Assembly (NCBI RefSeq): GCF_000972845.2
Contig: NC_040027.1
Span: forward strand, 8,395,228-8,459,227
Source of the DNA: Larimichthys crocea
Taxonomy: Eukaryota; Chordata; Actinopteri; Sciaenidae
DNA length: 64,000 nt
Reading direction: 5' to 3'
Below the pieces are notes generated by a model. The model saw only the letters and a program-made list of their open reading frames with translations. It was not told the DNA's origin and made no database searches. Made by a program: the position numbers and the translations under genes. This document shows, one piece after another, positions 22,801 to 33,593 of the stretch; within the stretch, counting starts at the first letter, position 1; the number at the start of each line of letters is the position of its first letter.

Positions 22801-23616
22801 CCTCTGAATGCAGAGAAGCAGAGCGTTCATTCAGCGTTTTGAAAAGTTATCTTTCGCCTGCAAACAAAGTAAACTGTGGATGCTCTCCTGTTGATGGAAA
22901 ACCTGTGCACCCATGCATGACTGGATTTGTTTTACACCCTTGTGACGTAATCACTTGGATTCACTCACTTTTTTTTTTCAGTGACAGTGGTTCGAAGTTA
23001 ATAGGAAGGGTGGGCCTTTTTTTGTTGGAAGGGTGTGGAGGTTAGAAAACTGTCGTCCTCACCACAGACACATCTGAGTTTACTTTGCGTTCAAGGCGCA
23101 CATTTTCATTCCAGGCTCGTTTCTGGAGTTTTTCGGCTCATGACAGGCAGGAAGCGCTCCGTACTATTTTGGATTTATAGCTCTTGTTTTTTGGTTTTTA
23201 CGCGGTCTGCGCTTCTCTCTCGTGAGAACGGATCGCCATGTTCAGGCTTGAGAGGAGTGATCGTTCGTACAGGTGATCCAACCCGTTACACACAGAAGAC
23301 AGACGTGCATTAAAGTGTTTTCTGATTTTGATCTGCGTTTTTGAAGGGAAAGTTTCTGGGATAAGTACACGCTTGATTAAAATTGTGTCTATTAGAAGTC
23401 AATTTATTGATTGGTTGATGGACAGAACGTTAACTGTGGTTTTTAACAGGCTACAGTTTCTGGTTCCAGCCTCTGAAATGTGAAGATTTTTAGTCTTTCT
23501 TTGTTTTTTTTTTCTTTGACACACGCTTCAGTTGTTTGATTTTGTGTTTTTTAAAGCCCTCGCTGTGAGGTAACCTCATGAGCATTTCTCATATAGCTCC
23601 ACCTTCTCCCCGCAGG

Positions 23617-26600
23617 ATGGAGTCATCTTGTCTGGACCTGGCTCTGGAAGGCGAGCGGCTCTGTAAGGCTGCCGACTATCGGGCCGGCGTGTCCTTCTTT
23701 GAGTCTGCCATCCAGGTCGGAACCGAGGACCTTCAGATCCTCAGCGCCATCTACAGCCAGTTGGGCAATGCCTATTTTCACCTACAAGAGTATAACAAAG
23801 CCTTGGAGTACCATCGGCACGACCTCACACTGACCAGGTAAACCCGTGTGTCTGCCGAGTGCTCATGCTCTCTAGTTTTATTCAGATCCAACACAAGTGG
23901 TCTCAGATTAAATAATGTATGCACGCTCACACCCCCGCCGTGATTAAATTGCCACTCGACTCTGCTGTATTTCTGCTTGCAGCTGTAAATTACTTTCTCT
24001 CCTCTTGTGTTTTCGTACTAATACACCTCAATAATCCGCTAATATTCCCGTCTAATTGTTTCATCATGTTGTTGTTTTTTTTTCTCCTTTTGAAATCCCA
24101 GAACAATCGGAGATGAACTCGGCGAGGCGAAAGCCAGTGGCAACCTCGGGAACACATTAAAGCTTTTGGGACGATACGATGAAGCCGTGGTTTGTTGCCA
24201 AAGACATTTGGACATCACCCGAGCCATTTATGACAAGGTGGGGACATGTTTTAGTGACGTTTACACAAGCAGGACATTCAGTCCTTCTCATTTTAGACAC
24301 TGACACTTAAATAACTTAAATTCAATTAGAATAAGTGGTTCCAAATTTATTTCCAATCACACCACACGACATGTTCTGCAAACCACAGACTGGTTTTGGT
24401 ATGCACGCCGACTGTGGAGCGTTGGCGTACCGACATCTAGAATAGGTTGCCAGCCCGCTTGCAAACAAGCAGGTCTGGTGTCAGTGTATTTTAAGTATTT
24501 AATTACAGCACCGGTCACTGTGGTTTCCGCCTGTGAAAATCTGCTGTGCGTGCTGTAGGTTGGGCAGGCTCGGGCGCTGTATAATTTCGGGAACGTTTAC
24601 CACGCCAAGGGCAAGGGCATCTGCTGGTCTGGAGCCGAGCCAGGAGAGTTCTCCGAGGAGGCCAGGATCGCCCTGAGGAAAGCTGCACAGTACTATGAGT
24701 GAGTTTGGACCACTGTTTACTTCTGAACATGGACTTTTTTTTTGCTGTTTTTGTTTTTATTCTGAAAACCCTGGAGAACGATACGAGTGACTTGATTGTT
24801 TAATTGTAAGTATCCCAACAGAAGTGAGACAGGTTTGATCACAAGAACCTTGTTAGTGTAGTTAGTTTTTCTGTGTCATCACAGGATTACAAAAACAAAA
24901 CAGCCCAAGTGTTTCTATGCTCTTTCAAAACATACTCTATATTTATGAGGACAACTTCCAGATGAACTTTGCAGTGAAAAAACTGCTACAAGTTCATAGT
25001 TGTACCTGATAAAGTGTTTTTATTTTTTTTTTACTCTTCTCCCAGGCTGTCTGGCTCAGTCTCTGTCCGTCATTCATATTTATAAAATCAATCCTAAATC
25101 AGTAATAAGTTATAAGTTGCTGAACCTCTCTCTGTGGTTACAAAATCTTTGTCTGGCTGCATAAAAAACATTCTAGTTTTTGTCTCTGAAGCTCAACATC
25201 GCTGCCTCGACTTGTACTTTTGACATTGTTTACGAGTTGTTGATGCTCCCTCTTGTCGGTTCAGTCAGCCTGTAGGTAAAATCTCTCCCAACACCGCTGA
25301 TAGAAAATGTTCTGACATTTTGCCAACAACCTCTGACGTGAGCAGTAAAACAGTATTTATAAAACTGAGTGTGAAAGAGCTTTCTTGACCTTGATAATAG
25401 TATTTTTAAGAACGTCTGCTCACTAACCTTCCTGAAGTTATGAGGCTAACAGATGGTGGTACTGTATTAAACCGTGTGTATATTTTCCACACGTGTAAAT
25501 ATGTTTCTTTGCTGTTGTTTTGTTTTTAAAGAGCAAACCTGAACGTGGTGAAGGAGTTGGGCGATAAGGCAGCACAGGGCCGTACCTACGGCAACCTTGG
25601 CAACACGTACTATCTGCTGGGTGAATTTGAAACCGCGGTAGCTGCACATGAAAAGGTAGGCGGCAAGCTTCACCTGCTTCAAGTTGGCTCTGGACAACCA
25701 TCGATGTTGGACAATTTTGTTAAATTCATCCACATAAACTTCCATTTTGTCCGACCTCCATGGTCGTGGAGGCTGCTGCCTCAATTTACCTCAAACTGTT
25801 TCCCGTTAATCCTGACCTTAACGTGCACCCTACTGTTTGTCCTGTCTGGCAGCGGCTGCTCATCGCTAAAGAGTTTGGGGATAAGTCCGCTGAGAGGAGG
25901 GCCCACTGTAACCTTGGCAACGCTCACATATTCCTTAGCCAGTTTGAAGTGGCGGCCGGCCATTACAAGTGAGTAAAACACGTGCGGCTCAAGGTCTTTG
26001 ATCGCCTTTTGGCAGACTCCTCCGTATGTCATCATCACACCTGAACACAAAAACGCTAATGTTGTTACTATTCACTGTAGCGCAGCCAAACATCAACAAG
26101 CAGCAGCTGATTTTATTTCACCAAGCTCTCACCAACCACTAAAAGTCAGTCCCACATTTACTCTTGTCCGGCGGCTTCTTGCTCGCTCACTCTCCCCTTT
26201 TCTCTTCTTAGCTTCCTCCGTCAGCGTCCTCTTCACTCTCTTCTCCTCTGCCATCATGTCCATAGAAGCTGCTGAGCCTGATTACCTCCTCTTCTTCTTC
26301 CTGGTAGTCCATAACGCCTGTGGTACAAACACTCAGTTCGTCAGCTTGGCGGTGAGCTCAGAGCGACGGGTACCCGTCGCTCTGAGCTCACCGCCAAGCA
26401 CCGCCAAGCAGCTAACAGCAGCTACAGCTGTCAGCAGTTTACTTCACTGTCCGTCATAAACTCTGTAAATCACAGAGAGTTGAGGCGGAGCAGCCGGAGG
26501 ACATCAGAGGGAAAACCAGAAAACATTTCCTCCATAAAATATGATCCAGTTTCACCAGAATCAGTGAAATAGTTGCTGCTGTGTGACTTAGTGCCGACGA

Positions 26601-29600
26601 ACTGAGCTAACAGCAGCTACAGAAGATCTAACAGCTTCTAACAGCAGCTACAGTTGGCAGCAGTTTGCTGACGAACTGAGCTAACAGCAGCTACAGAAGA
26701 TCTAACTGCAGCTACAGCTGTCAGCAGTCTTCTTAGCTTCCTCCGTCAGCGTCCTCTTCACTCTCTTCTCCTCTGCCATCATGTCCATAGAGGCGGCTAA
26801 ACCCTGTTATGTTGCTCACTTGCCCAGCTCCTGTTCTGGCACGACACTGGCACGACACTGCTCCCTCAGCAAAACCTCTTTTTCTTCCCGATTGTCCAAA
26901 ATGCCCGGTGGTACAAACACTAACCACCTTTCCCAGGTGCTCTGAGTTTACACCCAGCTAACAAACTGAGCTAACAGCAGCTACAGTTGGCAGCAGTTTG
27001 CTTCACTGACCTTCAGGAAACTCTGTAAATCACAGAGAGCTGAGGCCAGAAAACATTTTCTCTATTAAAATATGATCCAGTTTCACCAAAATGTGTCTTT
27101 ATAAGCTTTTATTAAATGTTCATTTGCTGCTTAAAAATGCAAAATAAGGCGACTTAAAGTGTTAAAGTCTTCAACACAACATAGTAATTTCTAACAACCA
27201 CAGGTATGTGTGAAGATTAGGAGCAGCAGTTTATCAAATCCAAATGTTTTGAATCTCTTACTGCAGCTTTTTGTCCTGATAACAGAAATCCTTGAAAAAA
27301 TGGCAACAAAGCGAGAAAAGAAAGGAGCAGATAACTATCACTCTACCGCTCCCACCCGACGCATTCTTTGACCTTCTTCCTCCTCCTCCTCTTCTGTTTT
27401 CGCCCTCAGGAGGACTCTGCAGCTGGCCAGGCTTTTGAAGGACAAAGCGGTGGAGGCTCAGGCCTGTTACAGTCTGGGAAACACCTACACACTACTTCAA
27501 GACTATGAAAGAGCCATTGATTACCACCTCAAACATCTGGTCATTGCTCAGAACCTCAACGACAGGTATCGGTCATGTGACAGCTTTCCAACAAACTGTG
27601 TTTGAAGTATAACTAACACATACAGTTAGTGAATGGGTGGGCTCTGACCTAATTAACTGCTAAGACTCATGAAGCAACTGTGCAAAGCAGACACAGAAAG
27701 TAACGTAATACTTTGTAAAAGGATCCAACAGTAAACGTGCAAATTCACAGGCTTAAAAACACAGATCCAAAAATATATATATACTCTTTCATAGATTACA
27801 TTTAATGTGTAAGTAATGCTTCTCTGCCACCTCATCTCTGCTGACAAGGCAATGCTGTAACTCTTAGTGTGGGAGTAACTCTATTTTTATAGTTTTAGGA
27901 AAAGGCACTAAGATTTCTGCTACTATAAACTTACACAGACGCGAGTAGAGAGGAGTATTTTTGCACGCTGTGAAATGTGTGAGGTTGTGATAAATACACG
28001 CCAGCTGTCGCTGCAGAACGAGCTCGTGTTAACGTCAGGGTTATGTGATTGTACCGTATGATAGTTTGATGAAAGCCCTTCCCTTTCTTGCATAATCTCA
28101 AGTTGCTCAGCCTGTTTCTCTCTCTCTGCGTCTCGCTGCAGAGTCGGTGAAGGAAGAGCGTACTGGAGTCTAGGAAATGCCCACACCGCCCTGGGGAATC
28201 ATCAACAAGCTATGTACTTTGCTGAAAAACATCTGGAAATTGCCAAAGAGGTGACTGTTTATGGTTTATCTCCCTCCAATCAGCAGCTGCCATCAAGCCA
28301 CAGCCCCCTCTACTGGTAGTCTGGGGGAACAGCAGGAGATAATGGCTTCTTTGTATGTGCATGCATTAAGGATTTTTAATGGAGTGTGAAAATCACTCCC
28401 ACTTAGCCGTAATATGTGTTTAGAATTATAATCACGCGCTCGCATTAAGCTTTGTTTAAATTCACGTTGACGCTGCAGACCGGAGACAAAAGCGGCGAGG
28501 TGACGGCCAGGATGAACTTGTCCGACCTCCGGCTTGTCGTAGGCCTCAAGTCCAACTCCACCCTGCACCAGAACATCTTCCGCAACACCAACACCAACAG
28601 CTCCGCCCTGTCGGCAAGCTTCCACGGTCTCCCCAACCTCTCAGGTAAATGTGCTGCCCTCAGCCTCTTTGCAGGATAATTTAACATGTGGCAATATGTC
28701 ATTACGCGTTGTATTTTTAGCAGCATGTGTGCCAGAAAACACAGTTCAGTTGCCTTTATGCACACATGTAGAGACGTAAGATTCTGCTCTATGGAAAGAA
28801 TTGGGATGCTTTGTTAGAGGTACATACCGTAGCACTTCCACAGGCTGCTGTAAACTCAGCAGTGCACCAACAGAGGTAAGGAATGTGCTGTAAACAATGC
28901 AGGATTTAAAAACAAAATCCACTTTGGAAATGATTTATGACAGAATACATTTAAAATTTATGTTCACCCTCAATGATACACACACTGTTAAACCTCACTT
29001 TGGTTTGTGTGTAAGAAAACTCCACAGGGCTCCTTTTTAAAGCACTTTGTCTTCGAGTTGTGATGGTGCGGTATAAATATTAAAACATGTTGCCACGCTG
29101 TTGAATTTATTTATTTTTTTGGTTTGTTTCAGGGGCCAAGTCTCCGTCGAGGAGAGGAGGAAGTGCAGAGAACCTGGAGCGGAGTCCAAGTCCGGTCAGC
29201 AAAAACCAAACTCCAGACTCGCCAACACATCCGGTATTTCTGAAAAATATTCTAACTCTGGTTTCAACAAAATAAATGAGTAAAATCCTCGACATTCATG
29301 TGTCACGTGCTAGATTTTATGTCAAGCTGCACAAATGTATGTATGTGCAAGTGTTGTATGAAATTACCCAGCCTCTACTGTGAGCGTAGGTAAATTATAA
29401 GTCAGCGATGTTTAATTAAAACCTTCATCTGTATGCAGATTGGACAGGACTGGGAGGAGGAAGTATTCCCTGGCTCTTCAAAAAACAACACGCTCAAAGC
29501 TTCCACTAAGCTCTTCCTCTTCCACCGGCTGAAAAGCAAGAAGCAGAAGAACAACAAATCGCCTCCTAAAGAGCAGCAAGAAAGCCGCGGCGAGCACTCG

Positions 29601-32539
29601 GCTCCTGAGTCAGACGCTCCGGCGTTTCCCAAGGTATTTCTAAACGCAGCCGAACAGTCATCGATCACTCATTAGAAGCCTGAAACCCGCGAGAGGCTTT
29701 AGAGGAACGATGATTAAAAGTGAAACATGTTTCCGAAGACGCAGCCTCACTCCCTGACATGTTGAGAAACAGCATTAGAGGATGAAGTGTTTTACTTTCT
29801 GACTCATTAGTTCCAAAATAGAGTTTGTCACAAGATTCCAGTTGGTGTGAAGGAAGCTCCAGTTAAATAAGTTAAAAGTATTAATGGTTAACTTGCTGTA
29901 CAAACCGTGCTGTGGTCTCAGAGCGTTCCTTCAGGGTGCACGAGAACAAATCGCAGCTGTTTTAATTATTGATTCATCTGTCGATTATTCTTTAGATTAA
30001 ACTGTAAATGGTAGGAATATTCCCATCACCATCCACCAGACAGTTATCTGATATTTTAGAGTGTTTAAATTCTTCAGTGTTTTTCTTGAACAGGAGTTTT
30101 GAGGTGGAAGTGATTCAGTAACTTTTTACACCGTGTACGTCCTCCAGAAAAACATTAGGCTCACACAGACAATACAGCAGCGTGGGCTGAGCGTATTCCA
30201 GCTGTGGACTAAGATTTATTCCTGTTACGAAGATGATTTATTGTTGATGCTTGTTGAAGAGAACCGGCTGAAGGATCAGAGCTAACTTGGTGGATTTCGA
30301 GCCTCGGTTTAATCGTTGAAGCATTAATTTTACGTCCACTGACGTTTAATAAATAATCTTAAAAATGTTTTCATGAATTAAAGACATTCAGAGAGATTCA
30401 TGTTGGGACAGTTTGGTAGAGAAGCACTCAAAGCTTTTCTAATGTCGCGTGTCGTTTCTACAGTCGGGATCACAGGACACTATCGGAGACGACGGCTTTT
30501 TCGACCTCCTCACTCGTTTCCAGGGCAACAGGATGGACGACCAAAGGTGCTCCCTACAGGATAGCCAGAACCATCTCCCTCCACCCTCTCCCTCCTCCAC
30601 CCCACCTGTAGCAGAAAGGAAATGTGAGTCTTTCCCTCGTGTGTGTGTGTGTGTAACCTCTCTGCCGTGGAGGGAGGCTGACACCACCTTACTTTACATT
30701 TAATCCTCGTAAGTGATGCACCACCCAAACACTCACCGAGAGGTTTATAGTTTCTCTAGCAGCCTTCACCCTCAAACTAGTTTTTCACTGCCAACCTTGT
30801 AAACCCGTGGAGAGTGTTTCATGCACAGATTTTTGGGTGGAGTGTTACTTTAAATTTCAGGATCCATCTCATCTTTCCTTTCCTCTCCTCAGCTTTTACA
30901 TAATCAGAATGAAATGCCGGGTAGAGGAGTAAACCTCCGCTGTCGTTCTCCGTTCATTACAAATCACCCCCAGATAACGAGTGTCTCTGCTTTCCAGCTA
31001 TTTTGGAATGCGAAACACCGTTGCAGGATCCTGGTCATTTCCTGGAGCTGCTGGCCAGCTCCCAGGCCCGTCGTCTGGACGACCAACGGGCCAGCGTGAG
31101 CCATTTTCCTGGCTTACGTCTCAGCACCTCCAGCCCGCCTCATATACCCTCCACCTCCAGCACAGATCAAGTCCACCCACAAGGTAATGAAATCTGAAGG
31201 TACTGCCCGTTCTTTTCTTTTTTTTTTTGTCATCTCCCTCAGTGACTAATACCAATTTCCCCTTCCAGCCCTCATCCCGAGCACAGATACGCCTCACACA
31301 CCCTCCCTGTACAGTCGTCTCGAGGCAAGTTCTGAGCAGCCCGAGGGGGATGATGTCTTCTTCGACATGTTGGTGAAGTGCCAGGTGAGGAAAAGGAAGC
31401 CGAGTATATCTCCATAACACAGATATAGATTCTAGTGACACTTTATTTTTAGAGTCTGTAATTTCTGAATATATTTCACGAGTTCTCCTGGACAGAACTG
31501 CGTCATCGTTAGGTGAGAAAATCTACTTTTATTTTCTGGAAAACTGATTCATTAAAACCCAAATAAATATAAATTATTAGACACTGAATTCTCAATATAG
31601 TGTACGTTGACAGATTTGCATGTTCATGACCGGCTGTGCATCGATTGAACGAGTCTCCATCTTCCATGTAATCAGGACGACATCGCGTACCTTCAGGAAT
31701 ATTCTCGGAAATGATGTGACATAACAAATCTGTGACCTGCATCCAGTTCAAGCCACTCACTGGAATTATATTTCTGTTTACACAGCGGGAAGCCGTACAG
31801 TCAGAGTTATTTCAGGGTTCAATTCAAGGCAATTTGTAAATCTCAGAGGCTGTAACCATCTTATTTCCAACCTGAGCTCCACTCTTTTTATCTAGAGGAC
31901 TGAAAATAACATGTTTGACATGCATCATTGGTACAAAGCAGATGAGCAGAGCCTGTGCAGGACAGTGTGTTAAGTCTGGCTCAGTGTAATACTCGACTTG
32001 CTGTAGTGTCACATTGACACAGGCCGCGATAATGATCTAATAAGATCAAGCGGCTGAGCTTTACGGAGCCAGCTGCTCCTCTCTGACTGCAGAAGCTCAG
32101 TGCATGATGGTAAACGATTGACAAGAGCTCATTGTTCTGAGGATTGATCAACACATTTCTGTTTCACATTAAGTTGTAGATTAAATGTATTTTCTTGCCT
32201 GGAAACATGGAATCGATCCGACCTGAAGCCAGATGTCTGGAATACTCGTACAAACTGTAACAGACTCGTTTAATAAGAGCAGCGATGCACACGTGGCTGC
32301 TCATGGCAAATATTAAATTGCTCTTGATACCCGTCAGCTAATATAACTTGTACCGGCTCTTCTCGATGCTTTAGGGCTCCCGGCTGAACGATCAGAGGTG
32401 CGCCGCTCCGCCGTCTGCAAATAAAGGACCGACTGTTCCAGATGAGGATTTTTTCAGTCTCATCCTGCGTTCCCAGTCCAACAGGATGGAGGAGCAGCGA
32501 GTCCTGCCACCAGGTGTCACACAATCCAAACCAGACTGA
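23617..32539 (+). CDS. gpsm2: G-protein signaling modulator 2 (LGN)
   Basis: Coding exons: 23617-23837, 24102-24237, 24559-24698, 25532-25655, 25853-25968, 27410-27565, 28142-28250, 28479-28644, 29133-29233, 29439-29633, 30464-30623, 30998-31183, 31269-31384, 32375-32539; 696 aa. Residues 1 to ~385 form the TPR array (repeated LGNxY/LGNTY cores), which in LGN binds NuMA and Inscuteable. A Ser-rich linker follows, then four GoLoco motifs at about 498-516, 554-572, 632-650 and 665-684. Each ends in the (D/E)QR triad that contacts GDP-bound Galpha-i. The protein orients the mitotic spindle and patterns apical polarity. The stretch SHFPGLRL after GoLoco 2 and the overall order separate it from gpsm1. 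GoLoco 3 has N before DQR where human GPSM2 has D. The tail after GoLoco 4 is shorter than in human. The start follows a CAG acceptor and aligns with an internal Met of the human N-terminus. Confidence 0.95.
26080..27085 (+). repeat. Dispersed repeat family X, copy 2, complex, within a gpsm2 intron
   Basis: This compound repeat fills most of the intron between the exons ending 25968 and starting 27410. A ~60-bp block (CTTCTTAGCTTCCTCCGTCA onward) occurs at about 26208 and 26728, some 520 bp apart. A shorter unit with GAACTGAGCTAACAGCAGCT occurs at about 26598 and 26670. It shares sequence with 5738-6300 and, in reverse, with 63245-63740. No coding signal is seen. It also hosts the perfect palindrome at 26344-26399. 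Confidence 0.75.
26344..26399. repeat. 56-bp perfect palindrome with no spacer
   Basis: The left arm starts GCTTGGCGGTGAGCTC and reads into the centre GGGT|ACCC; the right arm is its exact reverse complement over 28 bases. The flanks stop pairing at the next base. The last bases of the right arm (CACCGCCAAGC) are followed by a direct echo of ACCGCCAAGCA. The palindrome sits inside repeat family X in a gpsm2 intron. Confidence 0.95.
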
Positions 32540-33340
32540 CCCCATGAGGGATTTCTCTTCTTGTCTCAGGATAACAGATGAAGTAACTTCTTTTTTTTTT
32601 TTTTAAAGTTTGTAGCCCACGGTACTTTTGATTCCCGCCTTTTTGGATCGACAACGTTCCTGCGAGACACAAAGAGGAATCGGACAATACAGAACTGATA
32701 CTTTGTTTTCCTGGCAGCATCTCTGGGTAGTCACCACCTTTTTTTTTTTTAAATTTGTGCTGCCCCCTGCTGCCTGTTTTATTTAGACTTGTGTACCAGC
32801 AGTGACGTCTGTCTGTCTGTTCTGGAGGCTTGTATCAAGCCACTCAAACAAACTTTAAGTTGTGTTGGTATGTTTGGACTCAAAGGTACTGTATTCCAAG
32901 GACGTGAGCCACAGCGAAGGGACTTCTGCTTCATGACGACGGACCAAAGAGACGCAATTAAGTGAAGTGGAACACTGCGCGGCCCGCTCTGCCCGTCTGA
33001 GATCACATTAAGTCTCTGAGAGTGGTACATCTCGGTTTGAATTGATCTCAGACCTCTACAATAATAACTCAAAGGGTCAACTGTCAAATCTTCTCTGGGG
33101 AAATAAAAGTCCACGTCCACCTTTATTACTGCGCTGCTGACCAGTGGAGCCGTTTATAGACTCTGCTTCCCGATGCTGAAGACAGAAAGACGGTCAGCTT
33201 TACGCTGTGAGAGTTATTACCATCAGCTGGAATGGGATTTGTTTTTTTCTGTTGTAACAAGATACAGGGATTAACTAGAAAAAAAGAAATGTTATTTTAG
33301 CTTTTCTATGGAGATCTTCTCCAGATGATGGAGGAATAAA
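32540..33340 (+). other. 3' UTR of gpsm2
   Basis: The stop codon ends at 32539, and the first convincing AATAAA is at 33335-33340. The ~800-bp stretch between has two poly-T runs (around 32590 and 32740) and no coding signal. It abuts the end of the convergent mcoln3 gene. Confidence 0.6.
33335..33340 (+). terminator. Poly(A) signal of gpsm2
   Basis: AATAAA lies in GAGGAATAAAACATC, about 800 bp after the gpsm2 stop. It lies just before the opposing mcoln3 signal. Confidence 0.65.
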
Positions 33341-33368
33341 ACATCTCAAGAATTTACATCGCAGCTCG

Positions 33369-33374
33369 TTTATT
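33369..33374 (-). terminator. Poly(A) signal of mcoln3
   Basis: TTTATT on the plus strand is AATAAA on the minus strand, 220 bp after the mcoln3 stop. It lies only about 30 bp from the gpsm2 signal on the other strand, so the two transcripts probably end on top of each other. Confidence 0.65.
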
Positions 33375-33593
33375 TCATCGTTTATCTTCATCGCACAAAA
33401 ACAGCAGCAAATTTTAAAACTTCAGTGTTGATTTCATCCACGTGAGCATAAATAAGTGTTCTCTGCTTCAGTGCATCAGACAGTTTAAAGTGTTTAGGTA
33501 CTGAAACACACATAAAAATCAATCACCTGTGCAAACCTCCCTCGAAATAACTAAATAAAGTGCACACTCATTGTCCAGCTCAGTGTCGGCCTG

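Larger units (their letters stand above)
16389..23615 (+). other. gpsm2 intron 1 (inferred)
   Basis: The intron runs from the GTAAGT donor at 16389 to the CAG acceptor ending at 23615. It contains the second ~210-bp direct repeat, a teleost interspersed repeat (17336-17530) and degenerate LINE pieces (19460-19890). The segment 20.9-22.9 kb looks single-copy with balanced base composition and could hold enhancers, but I see no coding exon in it. Confidence 0.5.

Noticed and set aside
26344..26399. The palindrome as a rho-independent terminator or operator
   Set aside because: The context is a vertebrate intron with no poly-T follow-up, and such bacterial signals do not apply.
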